From: Acidobacteriaceae bacterium
GTDB lineage: Bacteria > Acidobacteriota > Terriglobia > Terriglobales > Acidobacteriaceae
DNA: 37,268 nucleotides
Direction: 5' to 3'
NCBI GenBank assembly: GCA_003134435.1
Contig: PLBE01000235.1
Span: 1-37,268, forward strand
Shown: one piece after another, positions 16,185 to 23,616 of the stretch
Layout of the letters: each line of letters opens with the position of its first letter
Numbering within the stretch: the stretch's first letter is position 1
The notes under the pieces: generated by a model
Told to the model about the DNA's origin: nothing
The model's input: only the letters and a program-made list of their open reading frames with translations
Database searches by the model: none
Made by a program: the position numbers and the translations under genes

Positions 16185-16220
16185 GGGGATTGAGAACTGA
16201 GAACCCTGAGCCGGGAACTG
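16185..16220. repeat. Short ACTGAGA-type heptamer repeats upstream of E1 gene
   Basis: Copies ATTGAGA (16189-16195) and ACTGAGA (16196-16202), followed by looser ACCCTGAGCC and GGGAACTGA. They are related to the reverse complement of the TCTCAGT/TCTCGGT heptamers in the array upstream of smpB (22588). Intergenic, about 50-80 bases before the E1 start. Confidence 0.5.
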
Positions 16221-16268
16221 ATTTACAATGTTGCGGGACTTGATCTCCGGTGGGGTGAACAACTCGGC

Positions 16269-18485
16269 ATGGCCACGACCAAAGTCGATCCCAAGCTGAA
16301 CGAAAACAACGTTGCAAAAAAGAGCGGCCGCTATCAGGGGCTGACTCGCCAGCAACTGATTGATGCCTATCGCATTATGTTCACCTCTCGGCGCGTGGAT
16401 GACCGCGAGATCATGCTCAAGCGTCAGCAGAAGATATTCTTCCAGATCTCGGGCGCCGGCCACGAGGCAACCGGAGTCGCAGCCGCTTTCGCGCTCAAGG
16501 CCACCGACTGGTTCTATCCTTATTACCGCGACCGCGCGCTGTGCCTGGCCCTGGGCGCAACTCCTTACGAAATGCTGCTGCAGGGCGTGGGCGCGGCCGA
16601 CGATCCCAGTTCTGGCGGACGCCAAATGCCTTCGCATTGGGCTTACCAGCGGCTCAACATCGTCACTCAGTCTTCTCCTACCGGGACCCAGATTTTGCAG
16701 GCCGTCGGATGCGCCGAGGCTGGCGTCTATTTCTCCCGGCACCCCAAAGCCGCGCAAAAAGGCGAAGGCGACTACCGCCAGTTCAAGGATGTCAAGTTTC
16801 AGGGCGATGAAATTACTTATGTCTCGCTCGGCGACGGGACGACCAGCGAAGGCGAGTTCTGGGAGGCATTGAACTCCGCTTCCAACCGGCGGCTGCCCGT
16901 GATTTTTTGCGTGCAGGACAACCAGTACGCGATTTCCGTGCCCGTCGAGGTGCAGACTTCCGGCGGCAATATTTCGCGCCTGGTCTCCGGCTTCCCTAAC
17001 TTCCATTTCGAAGAAGTGGACGGTACCGACCCGGTCGTGGCCTATGCCGCCTTTAAGCGGGCGGCCGACCATTGCCGCGCGGGCCAGGGACCGGCGTTTG
17101 TGCACGCCCATGTGATTCGTCCCTATTCGCACTCGCTCTCCGATGACGAACGCCTTTATCGTCCCGAGGCTGAGCGTCAGGCGGATGCCGCGCGCGATCC
17201 CGTTCCCCGGTTGCAGATGTTCCTGCTGCGAGAGGGCATTCTCGACGAGAAAGGCATCAACCAAATCGAGCAGGAAATCGAAGAGCAGATCCAGGCCGAT
17301 GCCGACCGCGCCCTCGAAGCCGAACCGCCCCAGCCGGATTCGATCTACAACTTCGTGTATTCTCCTGACCTCGATCCGACGTCGGCGCAGTTTCAAACCC
17401 AACCGGCCGCAGCCGTCCCCGAGGCTGCCACTGACGGCAAACGCCCCGCCTCGCAGAATAAAACCATGGCGGACCTGATCAACACCACGCTGCGCGACGA
17501 AATGCGCCGAGATGAACGCATCGTCATTTTTGGCGAAGATGTTGCCGACTGCAGCCGCGAAGAATACATCAAGCAAAAGCTGGTAAAAGGCAAAGGCGGA
17601 GTTTTCAAATTGACCGCGGGCTTGCAGGTTGAATTCGGATCCGACCGCGTTTTCAATTCTCCCATCGCCGAAGCTAACATCGTGGGCCGCGCCACCGGCA
17701 TGGCTACCCGTGGATTGAAGCCGGTGGTGGAGATCCAGTTTTTCGATTACATCTGGCCGGCGATGATGCAGCTGCGCGACGAGCTACCCATCATCCGCTG
17801 GCGCTCCAACAACGCTTTCTCCGCCGGACTGGTGATCCGCGTGGCCATCGGCGGCTATCTGACGGGCGGTGCGATTTACCACTCGCAATGCGGCGAGAGC
17901 GCGTTCACCCACATTCCTGGATTGCGGGTGGTGTTTCCTTCCAATGCGCTCGATGCCGCCGGCCTGCTGCGCACCGCGATTCGCTGCGACGACCCGGTGC
18001 TTTTCCTTGAGCACAAGCGCCTCTACCGCGAGACCTACGGACGCGCGCCCTATCCTGGCCCCAATTACATGATCCCGTTTGGCAAAGCGAGAGTCGTGCA
18101 GCCCGGGACCGACCTTACCGTCATTACTTACGGGGCGGTGGTTCCGCGGGCGCTGCAGGCGGCGCAAAAACTGGAGCGCGAGCATCGCGTCAGCGTTGAA
18201 CTGATCGATCTGCGCTGCCTGAATCCATTCGACTGGGACGCCATTGCCGCGTCGGTGAAGAAGACCAACCGCGCGCTGATTGCTTACGAAGACTCGCTGA
18301 GCTGGGGATACGGCGCGGAAATTGCCGCCCGCATCGCCGACCAGCTCTTCCATCACCTCGACGCCCCGGTGAAGCGCGTCGCGGCAACGGATACTTTCGT
18401 TGCCTATCAGCCGATTCTGGAGAATGCAATATTGCCGCAGGCGAGCGACCTGTTTCGCGCCATGAAGGAACTGGCGGAATTTTGA
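16269..18485 (+). CDS. 2-oxoacid dehydrogenase E1, fused alpha and beta subunits
   Basis: 738 residues. It is the thiamine-diphosphate dependent E1 component that decarboxylates a 2-oxoacid and hands the acyl group to E2 lipoyl domains. The alpha half covers about 1-375, with the ThDP motif [14 protein letters not shown] (GDG at 188-190) and VQDNQYAIS (Asn218). A linker of about 25 residues rich in Ala/Pro/Gln follows. The beta half runs from about 398 ([26 protein letters not shown]) to the end, with [18 protein letters not shown] and FLEHKRLYR. The pattern is closest to branched-chain 2-oxoacid (2-oxoisovalerate) or acetoin-type E1. Substrate cannot be fixed, as no E2 or E3 gene lies nearby. 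Normally two genes (bkdA1/A2 or pdhA/B), here one frame. Confidence 0.92.
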   Translation: MATTKVDPKLNENNVAKKSGRYQGLTRQQLIDAYRIMFTSRRVDDREIMLKRQQKIFFQISGAGHEATGVAAAFALKATDWFYPYYRDRALCLALGATPYEMLLQGVGAADDPSSGGRQMPSHWAYQRLNIVTQSSPTGTQILQAVGCAEAGVYFSRHPKAAQKGEGDYRQFKDVKFQGDEITYVSLGDGTTSEGEFWEALNSASNRRLPVIFCVQDNQYAISVPVEVQTSGGNISRLVSGFPNFHFEEVDGTDPVVAYAAFKRAADHCRAGQGPAFVHAHVIRPYSHSLSDDERLYRPEAERQADAARDPVPRLQMFLLREGILDEKGINQIEQEIEEQIQADADRALEAEPPQPDSIYNFVYSPDLDPTSAQFQTQPAAAVPEAATDGKRPASQNKTMADLINTTLRDEMRRDERIVIFGEDVADCSREEYIKQKLVKGKGGVFKLTAGLQVEFGSDRVFNSPIAEANIVGRATGMATRGLKPVVEIQFFDYIWPAMMQLRDELPIIRWRSNNAFSAGLVIRVAIGGYLTGGAIYHSQCGESAFTHIPGLRVVFPSNALDAAGLLRTAIRCDDPVLFLEHKRLYRETYGRAPYPGPNYMIPFGKARVVQPGTDLTVITYGAVVPRALQAAQKLEREHRVSVELIDLRCLNPFDWDAIAASVKKTNRALIAYEDSLSWGYGAEIAARIADQLFHHLDAPVKRVAATDTFVAYQPILENAILPQASDLFRAMKELAEF

Positions 18486-18551
18486 GGTTCAGGCCGTTGG
18501 CTGTGCTGGTGGTTCGGGCTTACAGGGTTGGCGAAATGAGCTACTCCCTGC

Positions 18552-18580
18552 AAGCCTCGAATTAAGAGGCCTTCTTCCCT
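18552..18580 (+). terminator. Possible terminator in the convergent gap after the E1 gene
   Basis: AAGCCTC-GAATTAA-GAGGCCTT (18552-18574), a 7-base stem with one bulged base, followed on plus by the pyrimidine-rich CTTCCC. It overlaps the last codons of the convergent DoxX gene. Confidence 0.35.
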
Positions 18581-18984
18581 TTGCGCCCGCCCGTCCTGCC
18601 GCCAAACGTTGCCGCCCACGGGCCGCCATCAAAACACAGCAGCGCAAATGCCATCGCGGCCAGAGCCAGAGGAAATTCATATCCACCGGTGCCCGTCAGC
18701 CCGTTCTTGAAATGCACTTTCCAGATGGCGACGCCCATTTCGATGACGAAGGCGAGTGAGAAAAAGCGGGTAAACAATCCCAGCACGATGGCGATTCCTC
18801 CGAAGAACTCCGTGCCCGCGGAAAGATATGCCAGCCAGTGCGGAAGGCCCAGCGAGCCGACAAAATCCATGTGGTGATGAAATCCGCCAAACACCTTGTG
18901 ATAGCCGTGCGCAATCATGACCGCCCCTAGGACGAGCCGCATCACAAGCAGCGCCAGGGGCTGCAGCCGGTTGAAAAAACTCAC
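18562..18984 (-). CDS. DoxX family membrane protein
   Basis: 140 residues from a GTG at 18984, chosen for a GGAGG five bases upstream. Longer forms from the TTG at 18996 would cover this signal. Four membrane segments typical of DoxX (about 7-26, 47-67, 72-92, 103-120). It includes the family patterns ALLVMRLVLGAVMIAHGYHKVF and AGTEFFGGIAIVLGLFTRF. A basic C-terminal tail (GGRTGGRKGKK). DoxX proteins associate with thiosulfate oxidation or oxidative-stress systems. No specific role is visible here. It lies 89 bases downstream of the pseudopilin operon on the same strand, so it may be a last gene of that transcript. Confidence 0.88.
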   Translation of the reverse strand: MSFFNRLQPLALLVMRLVLGAVMIAHGYHKVFGGFHHHMDFVGSLGLPHWLAYLSAGTEFFGGIAIVLGLFTRFFSLAFVIEMGVAIWKVHFKNGLTGTGGYEFPLALAAMAFALLCFDGGPWAATFGGRTGGRKGKKAS

Positions 18985-19073
18985 AAAAACCTCCAACGGA
19001 AATAGCGGGCCTGTATCAGGGCAGGAAATTCAAAGTCCGCGCCAACGAAATATCAGCAGTACTGTGCCAGCCG

Positions 19074-19532
19074 CTACCAGGTGGAATAGGCCGTGCCATC
19101 GAGACCGGTTTGGCTGGAGCCGCTATGGCAGCCCGTTAAACCCGGCTGGGTCTGGTCGATCGACTTGAGCGAGTCTTCCGTATCGCACTGCCATGTGTCC
19201 TTGGTGCCGGTAATATCGTTCGGGATAAATTTGAGGTATCCCGCCGAAACTAAATCATCCAGCGACTGCGGCGCCTTCTGCTTATCCAGCGTGTACTGAT
19301 CGATGACTTTGTTGATCGTCGCCAGATTCTGTTTCAGCGTGGTTTCGCGCGCCTGGATAATACTCTGGTTATACATCGGCAATGCAATCGCCAGCAGGAT
19401 CAGGATCATGCTGATCACGACCACCATCTCGATCAGCGTGAATCCCCGCGCGTAATTGTTTTTGCCTGCCCGGGAATTCGTCATTCTGCGATCGCCGACT
19501 TTCGAATCGCGCGCTTTGGACCCTGATTTCAT
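19074..19532 (-). CDS. Type II secretion-like pseudopilin (GspG type), second copy
   Basis: 152 residues. A basic leader of about 30 residues precedes the prepilin peptidase site G-FTLIEMVVV (cleavage after Gly, Glu at +5) and a hydrophobic helix (VVISMILILLAIALPMY). The mature part has the GspG helix pattern (TTLKQNLATINKVIDQYTLDK, LDDLVSAGYLKFIP) and ends LDGTAYSTW. Two Cys (CDTEDS... TGCH) may pair. Its ATG directly follows the stop of the first pseudopilin (TAG ATG), with AAGGA upstream. Assembly into a short pseudopilus with the neighbour is inferred. Confidence 0.9.
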   Translation of the reverse strand: MKSGSKARDSKVGDRRMTNSRAGKNNYARGFTLIEMVVVISMILILLAIALPMYNQSIIQARETTLKQNLATINKVIDQYTLDKQKAPQSLDDLVSAGYLKFIPNDITGTKDTWQCDTEDSLKSIDQTQPGLTGCHSGSSQTGLDGTAYSTW

Positions 19533-20036
19533 CTACCAGTCCTTGTACTTTGTGCCGTCCAGAGCGACTTGGTCCGACTTAGTGTAAACATCGAAAACAT
19601 TTTGGCCGCCCCAGGAATCCGAGTCTTTGTCATCCTGCGTGGAACGCATTCCCCATTCCTGTTTGGTCATGGGATCCACCGGAATCCGACGGAGGAACTT
19701 AAGCTTCTTCCCCGCTACATCCACACCCTTCACCAGCGTATCGAGGTCTGGAGGATAGTTGTCGCTCCCGAGTTTGGTCTGGAAGGCGTTCAGATCGGCG
19801 GCGGCCTTGTAGCGATCGATGGCGTCGCGCATCATCCAAAGGTCTTCCCGCAGTTCGTGCTCGCGCTCCCGGTAAATTGTGATCCTGACCAGCGGAAACG
19901 CCGCGCCGACCAGAATCGCGAGGATGGCGGTGGCGACAATCAACTCGATCAGCGTGAAACCGCGCTGTGGGCGGACCGGCGATGACCTGCTCTCCGTTCT
20001 CCGAATGTTGGTCGACTGCCTCATGACGTTTCTCAA
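19533..20036 (-). CDS. Type II secretion-like pseudopilin (GspG type), first copy
   Basis: 167 residues. Leader peptide of about 26 residues with a prepilin cleavage site G-FTLIELIVATAILAILVGAA. The mature helix continues into REREHELREDLWMMRDAIDRYK, and the globular part has PPDLDTLVKGV, RRIPVDPMTKQEWG and a C-terminal acidic loop (DDKDSDSWGG), probably for calcium as in GspG. It ends VALDGTKYKDW, the same LDGT-x-Y-x-x-W ending as its neighbour, so the two are likely paralogues. Starts 18 bases after the secretin stop. Confidence 0.92.
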   Translation of the reverse strand: MRNVMRQSTNIRRTESRSSPVRPQRGFTLIELIVATAILAILVGAAFPLVRITIYREREHELREDLWMMRDAIDRYKAAADLNAFQTKLGSDNYPPDLDTLVKGVDVAGKKLKFLRRIPVDPMTKQEWGMRSTQDDKDSDSWGGQNVFDVYTKSDQVALDGTKYKDW

Positions 20037-20054
20037 TTTCTCGCTAAACTTTCT

Positions 20055-22349
20055 CTACTGAATCGTGACCGCCGCTTGCGCGCCACTCATGGCGATAGGC
20101 TGCATCGACGGGTCCCGGGCGCCGCCGCGAGTGATGGTCAGAGCCGATTGGCCCGGACCCTTCGCCATGAATGTGAGCGTCACTACCGCGCCCTGTCCGG
20201 AAACGCCGCCCGCGCCCGGAGGCCGGGTGGCCGTGATCTGGAGCGTGCCCGTTACCGGATCGTCGCGATGCACCAATGCCACGGCTTGCCCGTCCTGCGA
20301 CAGGAATCCACCATTCGACACGTTGACGACCTGCAACTGGTTCGGATCGTAATTCAGTTGCACCGGAACCGAATACACGTTCTGCCCGCCCGAAACCATG
20401 ACGTTGACGGTGAAGGTCGAGCCCTTGGCTTGACTCAACGTGGGAGGATCGAACAGGAACGTTCCAGCGGCCGCACCCGGCTGAACCGGCGGAGCCTGAT
20501 TTTGCGGAGTTGGCGACTGCGGAGTGGCTCCTGGCGCACCCGGAGCAACCGGCGTCACGGGCGCTGTCGCCGGAGTCACCGGCTTGCCGTTCGAGTGTCG
20601 CAGCACCAGGGCGTTCGCCGTACCTACATCCAGCATGTCGGCAGCGCTATGGGAAGTGTCAGGCCCGCGGATAATGTGCGGAACCAGCACAAATACGATC
20701 TCGTTGGTGGAGTGGTCGGAGGTATCCTGCGCAAAAAGATATTTGAGGATTGGGATGGAGGAGAGACCCGGAATCCCGGCCAGAGCTTTTGTCTTCGAGT
20801 CCTCCATCATTCCGCCGAGCAAGCTGACCTCGCCATCCTTAAGGCGTATTTCGTTCTCGATCTTGCGTTGCCCGATCACGGGTTGGCTGATGCCGCCGAT
20901 GCTCACGTAGGAGTCCACGTCCGAGACATCCATGGTCATCTTCAACGAAATTTCCCGGCCCGCGTGCACTCGCGGCGTGATCTCGATGTTCACGCCCACA
21001 TCCAGGTATTGAAATTGCGTGTTAACCAGAGGGTTGATGCCAACTCCACCAATTCCCGGCTGGAACGACCCTGTCGCCACCGGCACGCGGTCGCCGATCT
21101 TCAAGGTGGCCTTCTGCCCGTCCAGCGCCCGAATCTGCGGATTCTGAATGACCCGGGTATTGGAATCGCTCATCAGCGCCGACGCTGTCGCCTGTGGAAT
21201 CGTGACCTGGAAATCGGTGGCATTCAGGTTGGCAATCGTATTGAGACTGAGGCCATTGCTGGACGACGATGTACCGGTAGTGGTGGTGCTACCTGTGCTG
21301 CCGGTAGATGTGCTGATATTGGGCTGCAGCGCGACCGTAACGCTGGTCGGAGGATTGATGCCCAGGGTGTGCGACTTGTCGCGACTCACCTGCATTACGG
21401 CTACTTCGATCAGCACTTCGGGTTTGGCCTTATCCAGATCGTCCACTAGTTTCTGAGCCAGCGCCACCTGGTCGGGCGTGCCGCGCACTACGATCGCTCC
21501 CTGCGAAGGCAACTGCTGAATGCGGCTCACTTCGAGGATGGTGCGCATGGCGTTGACGACGTCCTGCAATTCGGTAGGCTGGGAAAGATTGGAAAGATAA
21601 AAAGTTTTGATGACGTTTTGTTCCAGCTCTTTCCGCTTTGCAGGGTTGTCTTGCGCCACAAAAATCGTGTTCGAGGTCACCGGACGCCAAAAGGTCTTGG
21701 TCTCGAATGAAATGATCTCCAGCGCGTCTTCGAGAGTCACGCCGTTCAGTTCGATGCGCACCTGGCGCGGCGTGTAATCGGGGTCGAAAAGCACGTTGAT
21801 GCCCGCCAGTTTGCCTACCGTCTCGTAGATCACGTTGGATTTTTCCGTGACCTTGAGAGTAATCGGCACGTTGGAAAGCGGAGTGAGTTCCACTGGGCCC
21901 TGCGCCGTTTCCAGGCGCCGGCGTAACGCGTTCGTACCCGGCGAAACCGCCTGCGGCTGCGGATTTTGCTCCTCCCGGATCATCTGTTGCGTGCGTTTCA
22001 ATTCCTGCTGCGCAATGAACGAAGAAGGATCCGTCTCCAGCGCTTTCTGGAACTGCACCGCCGCCTCGTCGAGTTTGCCGGCATCGCGGAGAATCTGCCC
22101 ATGATGCACTTCCGCCGAAGCCGCCAGAAAACGGGTGCGCTCGAATGCCGCCCGGTATCTCAGATCTTTCGGTTTCAAACTATAGGCCTGCTTGAAATAG
22201 TCGAAGGCTTGCTCGTAATTCTGCCGCGCCTCGGCATCTTGACCTTTGTCGTAGGCCGACTTGGCGGAATCCAGGGTTTTGGCAGAAAAAGGAAGCCCCA
22301 AGCACAGCATTAGCAGAACAAACAGAGCCGGACGGATTACGCGTCTCAT
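20055..22349 (-). CDS. Secretin with N-terminal TPR and C-terminal cohesin-like domain
   Basis: 764 residues. Outer-membrane pore of a type II secretion/pilus-like system. Order: signal peptide (about 1-23), two or three TPR motifs (30-115), STN-type domain (160-230), secretin N1-like domain (about 246-310), secretin core (311-562) with the hallmark IRLKDGEVSLLGGMMEDSKT and IVFVLVPHIIRGP, a Ser/Thr/Gly-rich loop at 343-367, a Pro/Ala/Gln linker (590-626), and a C-terminal beta-sandwich (628-764) with FLFDPPTLSQAKGSTFTVNV, VPVQLNYDPNQLQVVNVS and AVVTLTFMAKGPGQSAL, like cohesin domains. A duplicated Shine-Dalgarno element precedes the start. First gene of an operon with two pseudopilins. The cohesin-like tail is atypical for secretins. 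Confidence 0.92.
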   Translation of the reverse strand: MRRVIRPALFVLLMLCLGLPFSAKTLDSAKSAYDKGQDAEARQNYEQAFDYFKQAYSLKPKDLRYRAAFERTRFLAASAEVHHGQILRDAGKLDEAAVQFQKALETDPSSFIAQQELKRTQQMIREEQNPQPQAVSPGTNALRRRLETAQGPVELTPLSNVPITLKVTEKSNVIYETVGKLAGINVLFDPDYTPRQVRIELNGVTLEDALEIISFETKTFWRPVTSNTIFVAQDNPAKRKELEQNVIKTFYLSNLSQPTELQDVVNAMRTILEVSRIQQLPSQGAIVVRGTPDQVALAQKLVDDLDKAKPEVLIEVAVMQVSRDKSHTLGINPPTSVTVALQPNISTSTGSTGSTTTTGTSSSSNGLSLNTIANLNATDFQVTIPQATASALMSDSNTRVIQNPQIRALDGQKATLKIGDRVPVATGSFQPGIGGVGINPLVNTQFQYLDVGVNIEITPRVHAGREISLKMTMDVSDVDSYVSIGGISQPVIGQRKIENEIRLKDGEVSLLGGMMEDSKTKALAGIPGLSSIPILKYLFAQDTSDHSTNEIVFVLVPHIIRGPDTSHSAADMLDVGTANALVLRHSNGKPVTPATAPVTPVAPGAPGATPQSPTPQNQAPPVQPGAAAGTFLFDPPTLSQAKGSTFTVNVMVSGGQNVYSVPVQLNYDPNQLQVVNVSNGGFLSQDGQAVALVHRDDPVTGTLQITATRPPGAGGVSGQGAVVTLTFMAKGPGQSALTITRGGARDPSMQPIAMSGAQAAVTIQ

Positions 22350-22353
22350 CTAG

Positions 22354-22380
22354 CAGTCCTCATATCACAGTCCTCATAAA
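22354..22380 (-). repeat. Duplicated element carrying the secretin ribosome-binding site
   Basis: CAGTCCTCAT occurs at 22354-22363 and again at 22368-22377, spaced 14 bases. On the minus strand each copy reads ATGAGGACTG, giving two GAGGA Shine-Dalgarno-like sites upstream of the ATG at 22349. The copy nearer the start is the better placed. Confidence 0.55.
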
Positions 22381-22587
22381 AATCTCTCTTGCCGCCCGAG
22401 GAACCGGTCAAGATTCCATCCCAAACCAGCATCCAGGCACCCGCAAGAGCCGTGTTGGCCCCCATCCAAGGAGCGCTCACACACCAAAAAGTACCGGGGA
22501 ACTCGATTATAGCATCGCCTCAACATGCGCCCGAAGTGATTGGTACGTCGGTGTTTACACTCAATGGTACAGGTCCCTAAGGGCGCG

Positions 22588-22629
22588 TCTCGGTTTTCAG
22601 TCCTCGGTTCTCAGTTCTCGGTTCTCGGA
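22588..22629. repeat. Six tandem copies of a 7-base unit upstream of smpB
   Basis: TCTCGGT, TTTCAGT, CCTCGGT, TCTCAGT, TCTCGGT, TCTCGGA in perfect 7-base register. About 25 bases later, on the other strand, TTTCAGT and TCTCGAT recur (22651-22669 as ATCGAGAACTGAAAG), so the RNA could fold back on itself. Confidence 0.8.
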
Positions 22630-22735
22630 AAAACAGCGGTTCTCCGCGAATCGAGAACTGAAAGCTCGGAAATGGCGGCCGCAACCTGTACCCGCCTTCG
22701 TGATACTTTCTTTTCAGTACCAGCCTTTCCGTACT

Positions 22736-23263
22736 ATGGCCAAGCAGAGCACGCACCAGATCCAGCCCAACCGGGAGAAAAATCCCCGCCGCCAGCCCAC
22801 GGCTTCCGGCGAGAAAGATGCCGCCGTTAACAGGAACGCGAGTCATAACTATTTCTTGCTTGAGAAATTTGAGGCGGGAGTGGTTCTCTCCGGAACCGAA
22901 GTCAAGTCGGTTCGTGGCGGCAAAGCCAATCTTCGAGACGCTTATGGCCTGCTCAAGGACGGAGAACTCTGGCTGCTCAACTGCCACATCGGACCCTACG
23001 ATCATGGCAACTACGCCAACCATGCCGAGTTGCGCACCCGCAAGCTTCTGCTGCACAAAGAAGAAATCCGCAAGCTCATCGGCAAGATTCAGCAAAGGGG
23101 ACTCACGCTGATCCCCACGCGCCTGTATTTCAAGAACGGAAAAATCAAGGTCGAACTCGCCCTGGCCAAAGGCAAACAGCAATGGGATAAGCGTGAAACC
23201 GAACGCCGCCGCACCGCCGATAAGGAAGCCCGCGAAGCCATTTCCAGGGGAAGAAAATCGTAG
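22736..23263 (+). CDS. smpB: SsrA-binding protein SmpB
   Basis: 175 residues from the ATG at 22736. A GTG at 22700 is in frame but adds a non-conserved leader. SmpB binds tmRNA and delivers it to stalled ribosomes for trans-translation. The conserved core is clear: NRNASHNYFLLEKFEAG, GTEVKSVRGGKANLRDAYG, HIGPYDHGNYANHAELRTRK, LIPTRLYFKNGKIKVELALA and the C-terminal basic tail KGKQQWDKRETERRRTADKE, which inserts in the decoding site. The N-terminal about 30 residues are an extra basic, Gln/Pro-rich extension. No tmRNA gene is seen in this window. Confidence 0.96.
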   Translation: MAKQSTHQIQPNREKNPRRQPTASGEKDAAVNRNASHNYFLLEKFEAGVVLSGTEVKSVRGGKANLRDAYGLLKDGELWLLNCHIGPYDHGNYANHAELRTRKLLLHKEEIRKLIGKIQQRGLTLIPTRLYFKNGKIKVELALAKGKQQWDKRETERRRTADKEAREAISRGRKS

Positions 23264-23614
23264 GGCAGCTACGTGCCGAGGGACGCCCCGCCGATTCCTA
23301 TCGACGCCAGTCGGGCATGGGGACAAGCCGTGTGCCCGTACTGTGCAAACCGTTGCATACTGGTCCGCCGGCAAACGCCAATCGTACCGCCCGCTGGCAC
23401 TCCCGGTTGGAACCTGGCGTGCTTGTTGATGGTCGAGGTCCTCGCGAAACGCGCCAACATTGGGCAAGATCGGTTATACTCGTCCAATTCTTAACCTTCC
23501 CCGCACCATCATTCGGCGTACGGTCGTGATTTAATTGCACGCACGGTGGGCTCGCTCTGACGCTTGAACTTTGACTGGGACTCTCGAACGCGGACTCGAA
23601 CGTTGACTCGAACA
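23264..23614. other. Intergenic gap between smpB and the exported protein
   Basis: About 351 bases. I see no tRNA or tmRNA and no strong terminator. The last 36 bases are 12-14 base tandem repeats (23579-23616). Confidence 0.5.
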
Positions 23615-23616
23615 AT
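23579..23616. repeat. Three tandem copies of a GACTCGAAC unit running into a start codon
   Basis: GACTCTCGAACGCG (23579-23592), GACTCGAACGTT (23593-23604), GACTCGAACAAT (23605-23616). The last two bases of the third copy are the AT of the ATG at 23615. If translated from further upstream, the unit reads as an RT-rich tetrapeptide repeat. Confidence 0.7.

Larger units (their letters stand above)
22350..22735. other. Divergent intergenic region between secretin operon and smpB
   Basis: About 386 bases. It holds a 14-base direct repeat with the minus-strand Shine-Dalgarno (22354-22380) and a 7-base tandem array with an inverted partner (22588-22680). The start region may carry both promoters, but no confident hexamers stand out. 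Confidence 0.5.

Noticed and set aside
16173-17576. 467-residue open frame on minus across the E1 gene
   Set aside because: Shadow of a GC-rich gene. The plus frame carries ThDP motifs and continuous homology.
20076-21449. 457-residue open frame on plus across the secretin
   Set aside because: Shadow frame rich in Arg/His with no recognisable motif.
23264-23560. tmRNA or tRNA gene near smpB
   Set aside because: No acceptor/T-arm pattern or tag-coding segment was found in this gap.
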